The notes beneath the pieces were generated by a model. The model saw only the letters and a list, made by a program, of their open reading frames with translations. It was not told the origin of the DNA and ran no database searches. This document shows, one piece after another, positions 25,204 to 35,378 of a stretch of 64,000 bases of DNA. Source of the stretch: Sthenelais limicola (taxonomy: Eukaryota > Annelida > Polychaeta > Phyllodocida > Sigalionidae). Made by a program: the position numbers and the translations under genes. The DNA lies in NCBI GenBank assembly GCA_942159475.1, contig OW804095.1:55394773-55458772 (forward strand), written 5' to 3'. The stretch's first letter is position 1. Every line of letters begins with the position of its first letter.

Positions 25204-26681
25204 ATGGTGAGAGACAAACCTTTCAAGAAATCTAGAGAAACAAATATTTTAGATGACTGGATTAAAGCGAAACAACTGAGAACCCAGGTGAATTCTAAAT
25301 TAAAAACACTAAAAAATGGTCACCTACGACAAGAACTTATGAAAGACCCAAAGATCTGTAAGTGCTTCTGGATACAATTAAACACCTAGCAGTGATAAAG
25401 TGAAAACTAATCAAACCATTAATCTATTAATCATGCTAGAGCCTCAAAATTTAGTTAATAATTTTCTTCTCTACTGTCGGAGATAACTTGGCTAAAAACA
25501 TTAGACATAATGTAATAAAATCAATTGACTTCCATCAACCTTTTCACCTTTGATGAGTTCAGTATTTGAAGTAGAGTAGTTGAAATTACAGATTATATTA
25601 AAACATCTAAGGTTACAAAATCAGCATGGATCCCACATCTACCCACAAGAGTACTAAGACCCTGCAACTGCATGACAGCGTAGTTTATATACCTCTGCAA
25701 CCTTACAATTACTCAGAAGGAAATGCCAAAATGAATTTAAAACAGCCACAACATATTGGCCTCATAAAATTATTGGCTAAAATATTAGAAAAATCAGGTA
25801 TATTCACCAAAGATACCAATCTTAACACTAATCAGAAATATGTGTATAATCATGTGTATAGCTGACTATGGCTATACGCACGTAAAAATATACGAGCCAC
25901 GACTGGGAAGTGGGAAGCTTGGCAAGGCAGGGGGTTAAAACATGTAGAAGACTTGGTGTGTGACGGTAAACTTAAAAGTAAAGAGCAAATGAATGAAAAC
26001 GAGATTAATTTTGAGGAGGAACTGTTTTGCCAAATAGGAGAAAAGAGAATAAACCTGATAAAGTCGAGCTCTAGAGAGATTTATGAGGTAACAAGAAAGT
26101 CATATGATAAGAAAGAGGACAAGAACAAAAAGTGGATCACAATGCTCAAAGAAAAAGATCTAGACATATCAGAGGTTGAAACAAATGTATGGTACGAGAA
26201 CCAGGAATGTAAGGTTGCAACCTTTTCAGTATAGAATTCTGAATCGCCTAATTGTATGTAATAAATACCTGGAGAAAATGAGTCTAAAGGACACAGATAA
26301 GGTATTTATTGTGATGAATGTGATGATATATTTCACTTTTTCATAGACTGCCAGAAAGTGTGCGATGTTTGGCACAATCTTAAGAGTTGGGCAGAAACCA
26401 ACAAATTCCTAAAAGGTGAAGTAATAAGTTCCATAAATGTCGTCCATCTACTTCTAGGTATTCCAGAGAAAGATGGCAGATGTAATTGAATAAACTATAT
26501 TCTACTTTATGCGAGATTCTATATTTATAAAAGAAAGCTGTTTCATGAGAATGATATATATTTTTTCGACTTCCTGAGAGACATAAAGTTCAGACTATTA
26601 ACTCTTAGAGACAGTGCAAAAATAAACCTGCCATATATGAAAGATCGTAAAATATGGGACGGACTGATTAATTCCCTATAA
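25204..26681 (+). pseudogene. Degenerate L1-like LINE, linker and C-terminal ORF2 remnants
   Basis: Coding relics lie in several frames with stops and shifts. The first piece (25204-25389) has LRQELMKDPKICKCFWIQLN, like the segment between endonuclease and RT of L1-type ORF2. The RT core is missing or unrecognisable, since only about 480 bases separate it from the next piece. From about 25865 follow KWEAWQGRGLKHVEDL, FQYRILNRLIVCNKYLEK, then a frame change into YCDECDDIFHFFIDCQKVCD, a CCHC-like zinc motif before a Trp, and the tail up to WDGLINSL with TAA at 26679-26681. This order (GI/LKHVEDL, FQYRIL, C-x2-C-x6-H-x4-C, LLLGIP, YIYKRKLF) is that of the C-terminal domain of L1/Tx1 LINEs. The piece at 50.0-51.0 kb is a relative. 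At least two frameshifts and one in-frame TGA make it dead. Confidence 0.75.
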
Positions 26682-27858
26682 GTGTAGTTAAACAGGAGAT
26701 AAGCAGCGAGTAAAGTAGAGAATGCAAAGTTGTATTGCCTTAATTGAGTGAGTAAAATTGTGTTTTACTGACTGGTTCAAGCGTGATGCATAAAGAAGGA
26801 CGACAAAAAAAAGAACGAAGGTCTTGATAAAACTGAAGTTTAAGTATGTCTATTGTATGTCAATTGGTTAGTGCTATATAATGTAGGTTGACAAAACTAG
26901 AAAGTAGAACAAAGGAAGAGAGATGATAAGGGCTTGTTGTAAATCTAGATGTCACAGCTCCAGGGCGAAGTTTTGTTGAAAGATTGAATAAATACCCGGT
27001 GTTGGGGGAAACAAATAATCATGTTACTTCAAAACTTCATATGTCTAACGTTGGCAAGTCTCATTTCATCTCATTTTCCAACAATTAGTCTATATTCCTT
27101 GCATAATATTACAAAATTGTTTGTGAACGAAGGAAAAGATTTAATGTTTTGCCTTTTCTGTGCCAAGAGACAAAGACGAGAGGGAGAGGATGGGGGGGGG
27201 GAGAGGGAAAAAGAGGGAGAGAATGAAAAAAGCGGAGGGAGAGGGTGGGGGAACACGTATAGGGAGAGCGAGAAGCGGATACAGAGAGAAGAGGGGGAGA
27301 GGCGAGTACAGGAGAGGCAGGGAGAGAGGAGGTGGTGAGAGAGAGAGAGAGTGAAAGGAAGAGGGTGACCGTCCTCTTTGCTAGTAATATATGTATGTTA
27401 TATACACGACGGAGGGGATCAATGGGTAGCCTCAGTTGACCTACACCTGTAAAGTATGAATCCTTTAGAAGCAAGTGAGGATGAACATAACGTAAATTGT
27501 ATATACACGCACTAAGCTGCATGGATGCAAGTACACAAGTCGCCATACCGCTGTGACACTGTTACTACGTAATAGTTACAGACATCGATATCAAGGTGGG
27601 CTCAACATAATTTAGTACACTGCGCTTTTTGGTATGCCTTCAATACAAAATGAATTTCTGAATTTATACCTAAAATCTAAACATATCATATCGCCACGCT
27701 TCCTTAGTTCATGGTTGAAGCACACGTTTTATGAGCATTTTCGTATTAAACATTCGACCAGAGACAGCTGTGACCCAGATAAGCTGTACGCATCGGTGTG
27801 TCCTAACTTGTTCGGGTTACAGGTTCCCATCCATAATTATAAATGTACCTTCTTTCAG
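26682..27858. other. Intergenic, with purine tract; 5' side of METTL7-like gene
   Basis: The first part should be the LINE 3' tail. The purine-rich tract at 27169-27366 is listed separately. An in-frame extension of the methyltransferase frame runs back to an ATG at 27634. However, the sequence CTTCTTTCAG directly before the ATG at 27859 looks like a splice acceptor, so 27634-27858 is more likely 5' UTR intron or upstream DNA. Confidence 0.45.
27169..27366 (+). repeat. Polypurine (GGGAGA-rich) tract
   Basis: About 200 bases are almost only G and A, including a run of nine or more G and a GAGAGA microsatellite at the right end. It gives long chance ORFs of Arg/Gly/Glu on one strand and Ser/Leu/Pro on the other, which I do not count as genes. 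A clear link to the two homologous tracts at 15.7 and 19.4 kb was not established. Confidence 0.7.
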
Positions 27859-29366
27859 ATGTTGATTTATATCGGATCATTCATCATTGCTGCATCAACG
27901 GCAATAATACTGTATCAAAAGTCCCAGACAGTCAAAGGCATGGTGTATGCGCTGTTAACAAAATACCTACAAGGTCAGAAAGAAGACCATTTTAAACAAT
28001 TGAAAGAGAATTTATTTTCTGATTTACACACACTTTCCAGAAATAAAGGGTGCTTAAAACTTCTAGAAATCGGTACTGGCTCTGGTAGTAACTTTCGATA
28101 TTTACCAACAAAATGCAATGTGACTTGTGTGGAACCTGAACCCCAATTTCACCAAGATATTGAAGAGAGTGCCAAGAAGTATCTTAAGGAGTCGAAAATT
28201 GATATCCTTCATGAGAACGCACGAGATCTAGAAATGTTTGGGGATAACACCTTTGACGGTGTTATTGTCACCAATGTACTTTGCCTCATTAAAGACGAAA
28301 CGAACTTAATCAAGGCCATAAAGCGAGTGCTAAAACCGGTAAGTTTGTGAGATTTGCTTAGTTTAAGCGCTTATGGGATATGTAACAAAAAACATATATA
28401 TATATAATGAATGAAAAATAACATTGTCAGACATAATGACTCAACGATCATTGTAGTAATAATAATATAGTAATAGAGAGCTTTTTCATACAAGGAATCA
28501 AAATTTTAATATAAGTTATGTGTGTTTTATCAATTTAGCGCACAAATGCGCTGGAAAAGAAATAAAGACCAGCCGACTAATAACAACCAACTAATAACAA
28601 CTATCCAGAAATTCACCCTCGGAAATGTGCCCCTAAAAAGAGAATTTTTTATCTGATATTCCTTAAGATGTGTAGGCCCTTCATCTATTGGTTTAGTCAG
28701 CGCGAAGTGTATACATGACCCGATAACTTGATGCAATATACTATGTTTAGGGGTTGACTTATAGCTAGAGCTATATTAATTAATATACGGTAAGTCTAAT
28801 ATTTTCCATAAAAAATGTCTCTAGCATTCTATCATTGTAGATAGATTCTGATTCTGAATATTATAGAATACTAGGGACATTATCTAAGAGCACATGCATA
28901 GGTGCAGTTCAAGGTTTTCAGGTAGTTTTGAAAGAATCCTCAACCGATGCCTATGACATTAAATGGTTTTAATTTATAACTTATTTGTGTTCAGCAAATG
29001 TGTTTACATAATGACGAACTTAATCGACGAACTTTTAACTGATTGCTGAACTTAATGACAAATTCTCTCGACCAAATAACCGTTATAGATATGTGTTACG
29101 TTAAATTAGGAGTGTTATTGCAGGGATGCAGATATTACTACATAGAACACGTAAGTGACATAGAAGGAACGTGGCTCCATCTCACGCAGAGGGTCTGTAA
29201 TGTCTTCTGGCCTTACCTCTTCAATGGCTGCAATGTAACTAAGAAATCCTGGACGTTCATCCAGAGGGCTGGCTTTGCACATGTTCAAAATACCTGCAAA
29301 AGATTACATTTGGGGTACATTCATTTACCTGGATCGAGAATACTCGTCGGTACGGCGACTAAGTAA
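27859..29366 (+). CDS. METTL7-like (TMT1) membrane-anchored methyltransferase, 2 exons
   Basis: Exon 27859-28338 ends at CCG|GTAAGT and joins exon 29124-29366 (acceptor TTATTGCAG), both in phase 0, for 240 residues, close to vertebrate METTL7A/B (about 244). Residues 1-20 are a hydrophobic N-terminal anchor (MLIYIGSFIIAASTAIILYQ). Motif I for S-adenosylmethionine is LLEIGTGSGSNF at about 68-79, followed by VTCVEPEPQF as acidic motif II. The second exon has YYYIEHV, WPYLFNGCNVTKKSW and a C-terminal GTATK, matching the family pattern EHV...DGCN.TR.SW. Family members are thiol methyltransferases on ER and lipid-droplet membranes. The start at 27859 was chosen over an in-frame ATG at 27634 because it gives the family length and follows an acceptor-like sequence. 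AATAAA at 29572-29577 is the likely poly(A) signal. Reading past the donor gives only VSL and a stop. Confidence 0.93.
28339..29123 (+). other. METTL7-like intron
   Basis: 785-base intron with donor GTAAGT and acceptor TTATTGCAG. AT-rich; no feature seen inside. Confidence 0.85.
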
Positions 29367-29925
29367 ATTCAGCGACATTTGTATCCTAGCACAGTAGGCG
29401 ACAATTATATATTGTGACATGTTTCTGATTTGATAATATCATACGTGAGTTTACTCTGGCACATTGATAGATCACAAGATCCGCTTCTTTATACCACAAT
29501 CATTGCATTTATACATAACATGGGGCGGGGGGTGAGAGTAAACCTAATTAAGTAATTACAGTAGTGCCAGGAATAAACAGATCTTTCCCTATACTACTCA
29601 CATAGAAATGTACAATACTCCTTGACCCGCGCAAGATCCGCAACCCTTACATATTGTATAACCATTACATAGTATACTCTTACTATATTTTCTGTACTTA
29701 TTCTACCCATTCTTATATATATGTGACTGACCATTCTGGTCAGGTTTCCTTATGCTTCATTAAAAACCAGAGTTATGATACTAGACTTTTATCGGTGTTG
29801 TTTATTCTCCTCCTCATACGAATATAGGGTCATTACACATGCATACATACACACCTCCTGTAAAACATTCGTCGTAGCTAGTGTGCATGTATTCATAAAT
29901 AAAACAAAAGCTGACATTTTCTTTA

Positions 29926-30190
29926 AACAACGATAATTTGCGAAATAGGCTTCGGCGCAAAAGACATCATCCCATGTTCTGATTGCTGACATCCTGACGT
30001 TTCCAAAAATGTATAGTTTTACTAATCTCCAAATGGTTTAGAAGTTTTTATTAATTAAAAATGATATTGTTCACTTTTCTTTTTAGAAAAAACAATAATA
30101 ATTCGCAAAATAGGCTTCGGTGCAAAAGACATCATCCATTCTCTGATTGCTGATATTCTCATGTTTCCGAAAATGTAGTTTTACTAATCT
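29926..30190. repeat. Two direct copies of a ~100-bp segment
   Basis: The segments 29926-30028 and 30091-30190 share TAGGCTTCGG(C/T)GCAAAA then GACATCAT, GATTGCTGA and AGTTTTACTAATCT in the same order, with scattered substitutions and small indels. The offset is about 164 bases. This is an old local duplication outside any recognised gene. Confidence 0.75.
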
Positions 30191-33100
30191 AAAAAAAATC
30201 CAACGAAAGTCAAATACTGAACATACACAATACGTGATACATACACAACGGCGTACTTGTCAATATCAGAGGCCTACACATATTATATTTTCGTATAAGT
30301 TAACGACCATAAGGGTTAGGAATCAATATCAACAGTTTAGTCTATTAGGTTTTTGATTCTTTAGAAAAAAACACCACCATAGCGCGTGTGCCCGCACAGG
30401 AATTTCTTTCTAAAATTGGACTGAGAAATGGTTAATATTAGGTATAATTATGTTATTAATCTTAATTTCTAACTTCTAACTTCAATATAATATTATATGG
30501 CTGAAAATGTTTTCGCATAATAAAACTACCCGTAGGCCAAAAAAACAATCTCAGTCCTTCTTCTAGTTTTCACACGTCCTGCCCGTTTAGATGACTCTTG
30601 CTGGATTGCTGGTCGGGGAAGCAAGGTCTAAATATAAACTGTCAGTCATTGGAACAAGGCATTTCGGTGATTAGCGACACAAGCCACTTCGGCATTTATA
30701 CTCCGATAAATATACATCAATCCTTGAATCCTTGACATTATCGCTCACCGGCGGCCGTTTTTCCTTGGCGAATTCACCTTCAGATTCTTTTATAAACCCA
30801 TAACAGCCGAGGAATATTTATAAATTCAGTCTTATGAGTTATAATATGTGTAAATTTGCGCGTTTACTGTCGGAGTGGTTCGAGGATATATCGTTTCTAA
30901 ACAACGTACATGAAAATGTGCCCAAGTCTATACCTCAAGTCATGCATTCGTCCATGAGCACGTATTTGCACTGGAGTAGCTACGCTCTCTAAGTAGCTGG
31001 AAAGTGCAGACGTAATTTTTGTAAAACCTTCACAGGCACAAGGAGAAGGACCATTCATATGTTATTGCTGAATCAATGTTGCAGTAGTTCCACAACTTTA
31101 GCACTTTAACATTTTTTTATATCCGCGAAAAAAGAATTCATGGTTGCGAATAAATTCGGGAGAGACGCCATAGAGCTGACCCCGTTTATTTCAAAACTTA
31201 GCATCAAAATACTGATATGATTATGGACTGGGCCAATTGCAATCAATGCTGGAGTTGGCTTCGACCCAAGTCATTTTTTGCCTCGTCTGGAGAAGAGAAC
31301 TAGTTCCCATGGAGTAAACCATGGGGAGACACGCGCAGGGTGAAAGGGACCCGTGGGAATTGGTCATGTGAGAGAGTGCTGGTGGACGGGGAGGGGCCTG
31401 AAGGAGGCAGGAAGGAGGAAAGGGAGCTGCGCCAAAAGGAAAAGGAAAAGACGCAAAACCTCAAACTAAATATGAAAAATGAAAGGCATCTCTAAATATG
31501 GGATGCTCTTTTTATAAACAAAATCAAGATAAAATATATGTTGCCCCTCCCCTACGCATGTGTATAGAGGAATGTATATGATTTGTTTTAAAAAAAATAA
31601 CCTTGTGGGAAATATTCTAAAAACTATGAAATAGATTTGTGTGATGTTCTTGTCGCATTATCTTTGAAATATTGTTTTATAATATAGCACTTGTTCCTGG
31701 TCGAATATAGTAGGGTTTACATCAAGGTTCAAAAACCGTTCATGCTGAGATTTATATGATATGATATATGATATATAATATATAAACTATATCATATCCC
31801 TCCGCATCCATCAAGATCCCCCTTCAAGTTGCACCTTGTTAAATGTCTTATGATCTATAACAACTTAAAGAAACTATTACCTCAATAGTGTCTGCCTAGG
31901 TTCCATTTCGATTTAATATTCAATCACAGCTTTTTTCTCTTGCCAAGTGCATCTTCGATGTTCCATTGCTACGACCTAAGTCGAGTCTTATAGCCACCTT
32001 CTCTTATCAACCGCTTACTATTTTACTATCTACCTCCTCCTCTCATCCACCCTTCTCTTCCAGTAAAATCTACCACAAGATTCGGCTTGAAGAAAACAAG
32101 CCTGATTTACGCAATTGGAGAGGGACTTGGCACACACAACCCTGGTATTCTTCCTAATTAAGTCTCGCCTACATCCAGTGTTAGGGAGATGGGCGAGGGC
32201 TCGTGGAGTTGCAAGGCGATCCGATCGCCACCTTTGTGTATCAATACCGAGGACCGGAGCGACGATCGAAGCCATATGTTAGGTTCCCATTAGGATCGAA
32301 ACTCTGGTGGGGTGGTGTGTCGGGTCGGGCGGGGCATGGCCTTGGTAGACTCGCCCCCTCTATACTCCTCCTCTTCTTATCCGCCTTCTGCCTCTACTAC
32401 TCCTTCACTTCTCACTTAGTGTTGTGCCAACCAACTCCTGCATGTCAGAATGCTCAACACTGAGATCCACTTTAACCACGAATAACGGAGTATATAGGAT
32501 TTTCTTAACAATCCAACATACCAATATCAGCATCGCTACAATTATCTTGGACCCACACAGATGGCATTACCATAGGGGCAGGTGAAATGCATTAACACCA
32601 GTTTGGAAGCAGTTTGCGGAGGTCACTACTGGGTTCGGTATAAGCAGACTTACCTCGAGATCTTATTAGCTTCAAATGATCAGACCTGTCACTGTTTATT
32701 CAGGTGGGTAGTATTTCGTTATTAACTCCTGCATGGTATAAAATACAATTAGCTGAAAAAAGAACAGTTGATTTTTGACCAAGACTATATATTATCGACC
32801 ATGTGTAGTGTGCTGTATCCCAGGCTATGTGAGGGCGATAAAAGTATTTAACAGTGTTGCAAGGCACTGGCAATACTATAGGCACAACTGTTAGTAGTAT
32901 GTGGAAATGTCGATTGTCGAGTCAGTAGTATAGACAAATGTTACTTTGAGTGCACTGGGGATTATACGTTTTAGGACAAAAATAGTCTCATCTCTGACAT
33001 TTAAAGTATTTCGAGGTGGTATTCATCTATCCGCATGGCTAGGCATAATTATTCAATCAAAATATTATAGGTTAGGTTTGCCTCGGCAAAAAAAGTAAGC

Positions 33101-33795
33101 GAAGTATATCTTGTCTCTGAGGGGACCCTTTAAGTAGAGCTAACCAAGAATGGCAAACAACGCGTGAGAATGGGGGCAACAGGGAGCGACACAGGGCGGA
33201 TTAAACACTAGTTGGCGCTGCATGGGGGCGCGAGTCCGACCTCCTAGTTCACCACGGGTCACGTGTGTTGAAGCGAGGTCTCGCTGGTTAACGCGGTAAC
33301 TACACAAGGCCACGAGAAGGGGCGCAGCGGGTGAGTCATGGCTTGGATCATGTTTGACCTTTTAGGGCGGCATCCATTTGTCCTAACGGAAATCTCCTCC
33401 ACAGTGAAACGAACACAGTCCTGGTAAAGATGTTGTCAGACATCTGAGTAGAAATTATTTGCTTCCCTGGGTTTCTCCTGAGATGACAGAATATAGACCG
33501 ATGTACTGCCCATTTTGGCCTAGGCTGACTTCATTATTATAATTAATTATACGCTTGATTAGCCATGCTTTAAGTGCCTTGTTTAAATGTCCAACCAGGG
33601 GTGTGGTCCTGATGATTAATGAACTCTACCCAGAAAACCAGTAAGTTATGCAAGTCCTAAAAATGGCTCCACTTCAAAAGAACTATGCTCGGCCAAAACC
33701 TCAAAACCTTCACTTATTTATATTATATAACGGAAACCTCTTGCGGCTTGACATGTAAGATGTAGAACTGGTGGACAAAGGAGATGATAGACGTA
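30191..33795. other. Intergenic, no gene recognised
   Basis: Only chance ORFs. A moderately GC-rich patch at about 33170-33360 and a purine-rich stretch at about 31370-31470 stand out in composition, but neither has a coding frame or repeat that I recognise. ATATGATATATGATATATAA at about 31760 is a local AT repeat. Confidence 0.5.
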
Positions 33796-33905
33796 AGGGC
33801 CTGGTCCAGTAAGCCGATTCTCATGCGATTTTGCGCTGCAGAGGACTCTTTTCCACTAAATTCTGTGAGAATCGCATGAGAATCGGCTTAGTGGACTAGG
33901 ACCTT
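33796..33905 (+). mobile_element. MITE family M2, copy 1 (110 bp)
   Basis: Near-palindromic 110-bp element. Left arm AAGGGCCTGGTCCAGTAAGC then CGATTCTCATGCGATT; the right arm is the reverse complement of AAGGTCCTAGTCCACTAAGC then CGATTCTCATGCGATT. TA flanks both sides (33794-33795, 33906-33907). It is the inverted relative of the copy at 60965-61074, and both are exactly 110 bp. Confidence 0.88.
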
Positions 33906-35078
33906 TAGGCCTACATCTGGGTAATTTTTGCATTGACTTCGTGAAATGCATTATATATGTGTATATGTTCTATGTTCCATGTATACATATGTGTGTTATT
34001 ATTATTTTTTATTCATTTGAAGTTTATATAATATTTAATCACAATAAGTAATGATACTTATCATATTATTATATTTTATATCTATAATTATCTGAGTATC
34101 GAATGATAGATTCCCTGTTTGCTATTATATTAAGCAGAGGGACAGGGGGGACCCAGAACGTTTGGGCTATATATAATTAAAGCCCCAAAAGAATATCAAG
34201 TGCTCCAATGAATACGGCAGGACCACCCATCCCTCAGACGCTTGTTGGCACCGTAATATCATTTGGCAGGTAGATAGAGTCAATCTTATTCACTGAGGAA
34301 AAAAATTATCCTAGAAAGCCTAGATCTCTTTTGCCAGCATCTGGCCCCAACGCAAAAACAATCTAATCGTGGTCGAGATGGAATCCAAGCTGGCAAGGTC
34401 AGACTGGACTTTTGGCAAAAGAAAGCCAAATGATACGGAACAGACCTTCTATGTTTCTTCCTATCCGAGGTCAAAGATTGTATAGGTTACAGGGAAAGGG
34501 AGCTACTTAGTCCAGGTGGAGAAGGTCGACTTTTGAGATCAGAGGGGTTTGCCATTGTCCTTTCCTGGACACCACCTGCTTCATGAGTTCTTTGCAATGT
34601 ATTATTGATGATATTGATGCTGAAGGAAACGAAGAAGGAAACCTGACTAGAATAATGTAGTGTCATTAACAGCCCAATTCATAAAGCAGATTAATTTATA
34701 ACGTAATTGGTGCATACTGTATATATGAGATCTCTCTGACTCAAAGATCAGGAGGAATCAGAAATAATAGATAACAATTAATACCCAGGCAAAACATTTC
34801 TTGCTAGAACGTAAGTGGATACCGATGGTCCCGTAAAAAAAGAGTTTGATTCTACATGCACGTTTACATCGGTAGCATCGGGAGCATTGATCGGTATCCA
34901 CCTGTAAGTAAACGGGAGTAGAGGACCTCCCGTTTACGTGAACCATTTACTTGAGTAAAGTGTCCCACGTCAAAATGTCGATTTGATGCCTGTATGTGTG
35001 TGTCTGTGTGGTGGGGTTGACGACTGGATACATCAAACGCACTTGGGGCAGTCCTTCCCACCCCAGACCCATTAAATA
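33906..35078. other. Intergenic, with hairpins near 34.8-34.94 kb
   Basis: A very AT-rich block lies at about 33950-34130. Inverted arms GTGGATACCGAT (34815-34826) and ATCGGTATCCAC (34890-34901) enclose a loop. A tighter hairpin with 11-bp arms GTAAACGGGAG/CTCCCGTTTAC spans 34908-34937. These may be a decayed fold-back element. No gene was recognised. Confidence 0.5.
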
Positions 35079-35378
35079 GGCCCCCCAAAATAGGTGTGTT
35101 TCCGATTTACCCCCACCCCCACCCAGAAAAGCCTACCCCTCATAAAAAAAAGATTTTGACCATGCCTAATATACCAAAAAAAAGCTAATAAAAGTAAGAA
35201 AACAGTTTTTCTATCCAGGAACCATTAAAAGGTACATTTCTCTTGTTTAAAACAACTATTGTTACGAAATAGACATTTTTCCAGTTCCTGGAGGATGGTA
35301 TCATTTAAAGAAAAGGTTACCACCCACTACCTAGTTTTCAGCTAGATAAATCGGAAATACACCTATTTTTGTGGGGCC
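35079..35378. mobile_element. MITE M3, 300 bp
   Basis: The left end GGCCCCCCAAAATAGGTGTG then TTTCCGATTTA is mirrored at the right end by the reverse complement of GGCCCCACAAAAATAGGTGT then ATTTCCGATTTA, so the inverted repeats are about 31 bp. TA occurs on both flanks (35077-35078, 35379-35380). The interior is A/T-rich and non-coding. The form fits a non-autonomous Tc1/mariner-type element. Confidence 0.82.

Noticed and set aside
32203..32463. ORF (+) with a hydrophobic run
   Set aside because: Short, GC-skewed neighbourhood, no splice context and no family resemblance.
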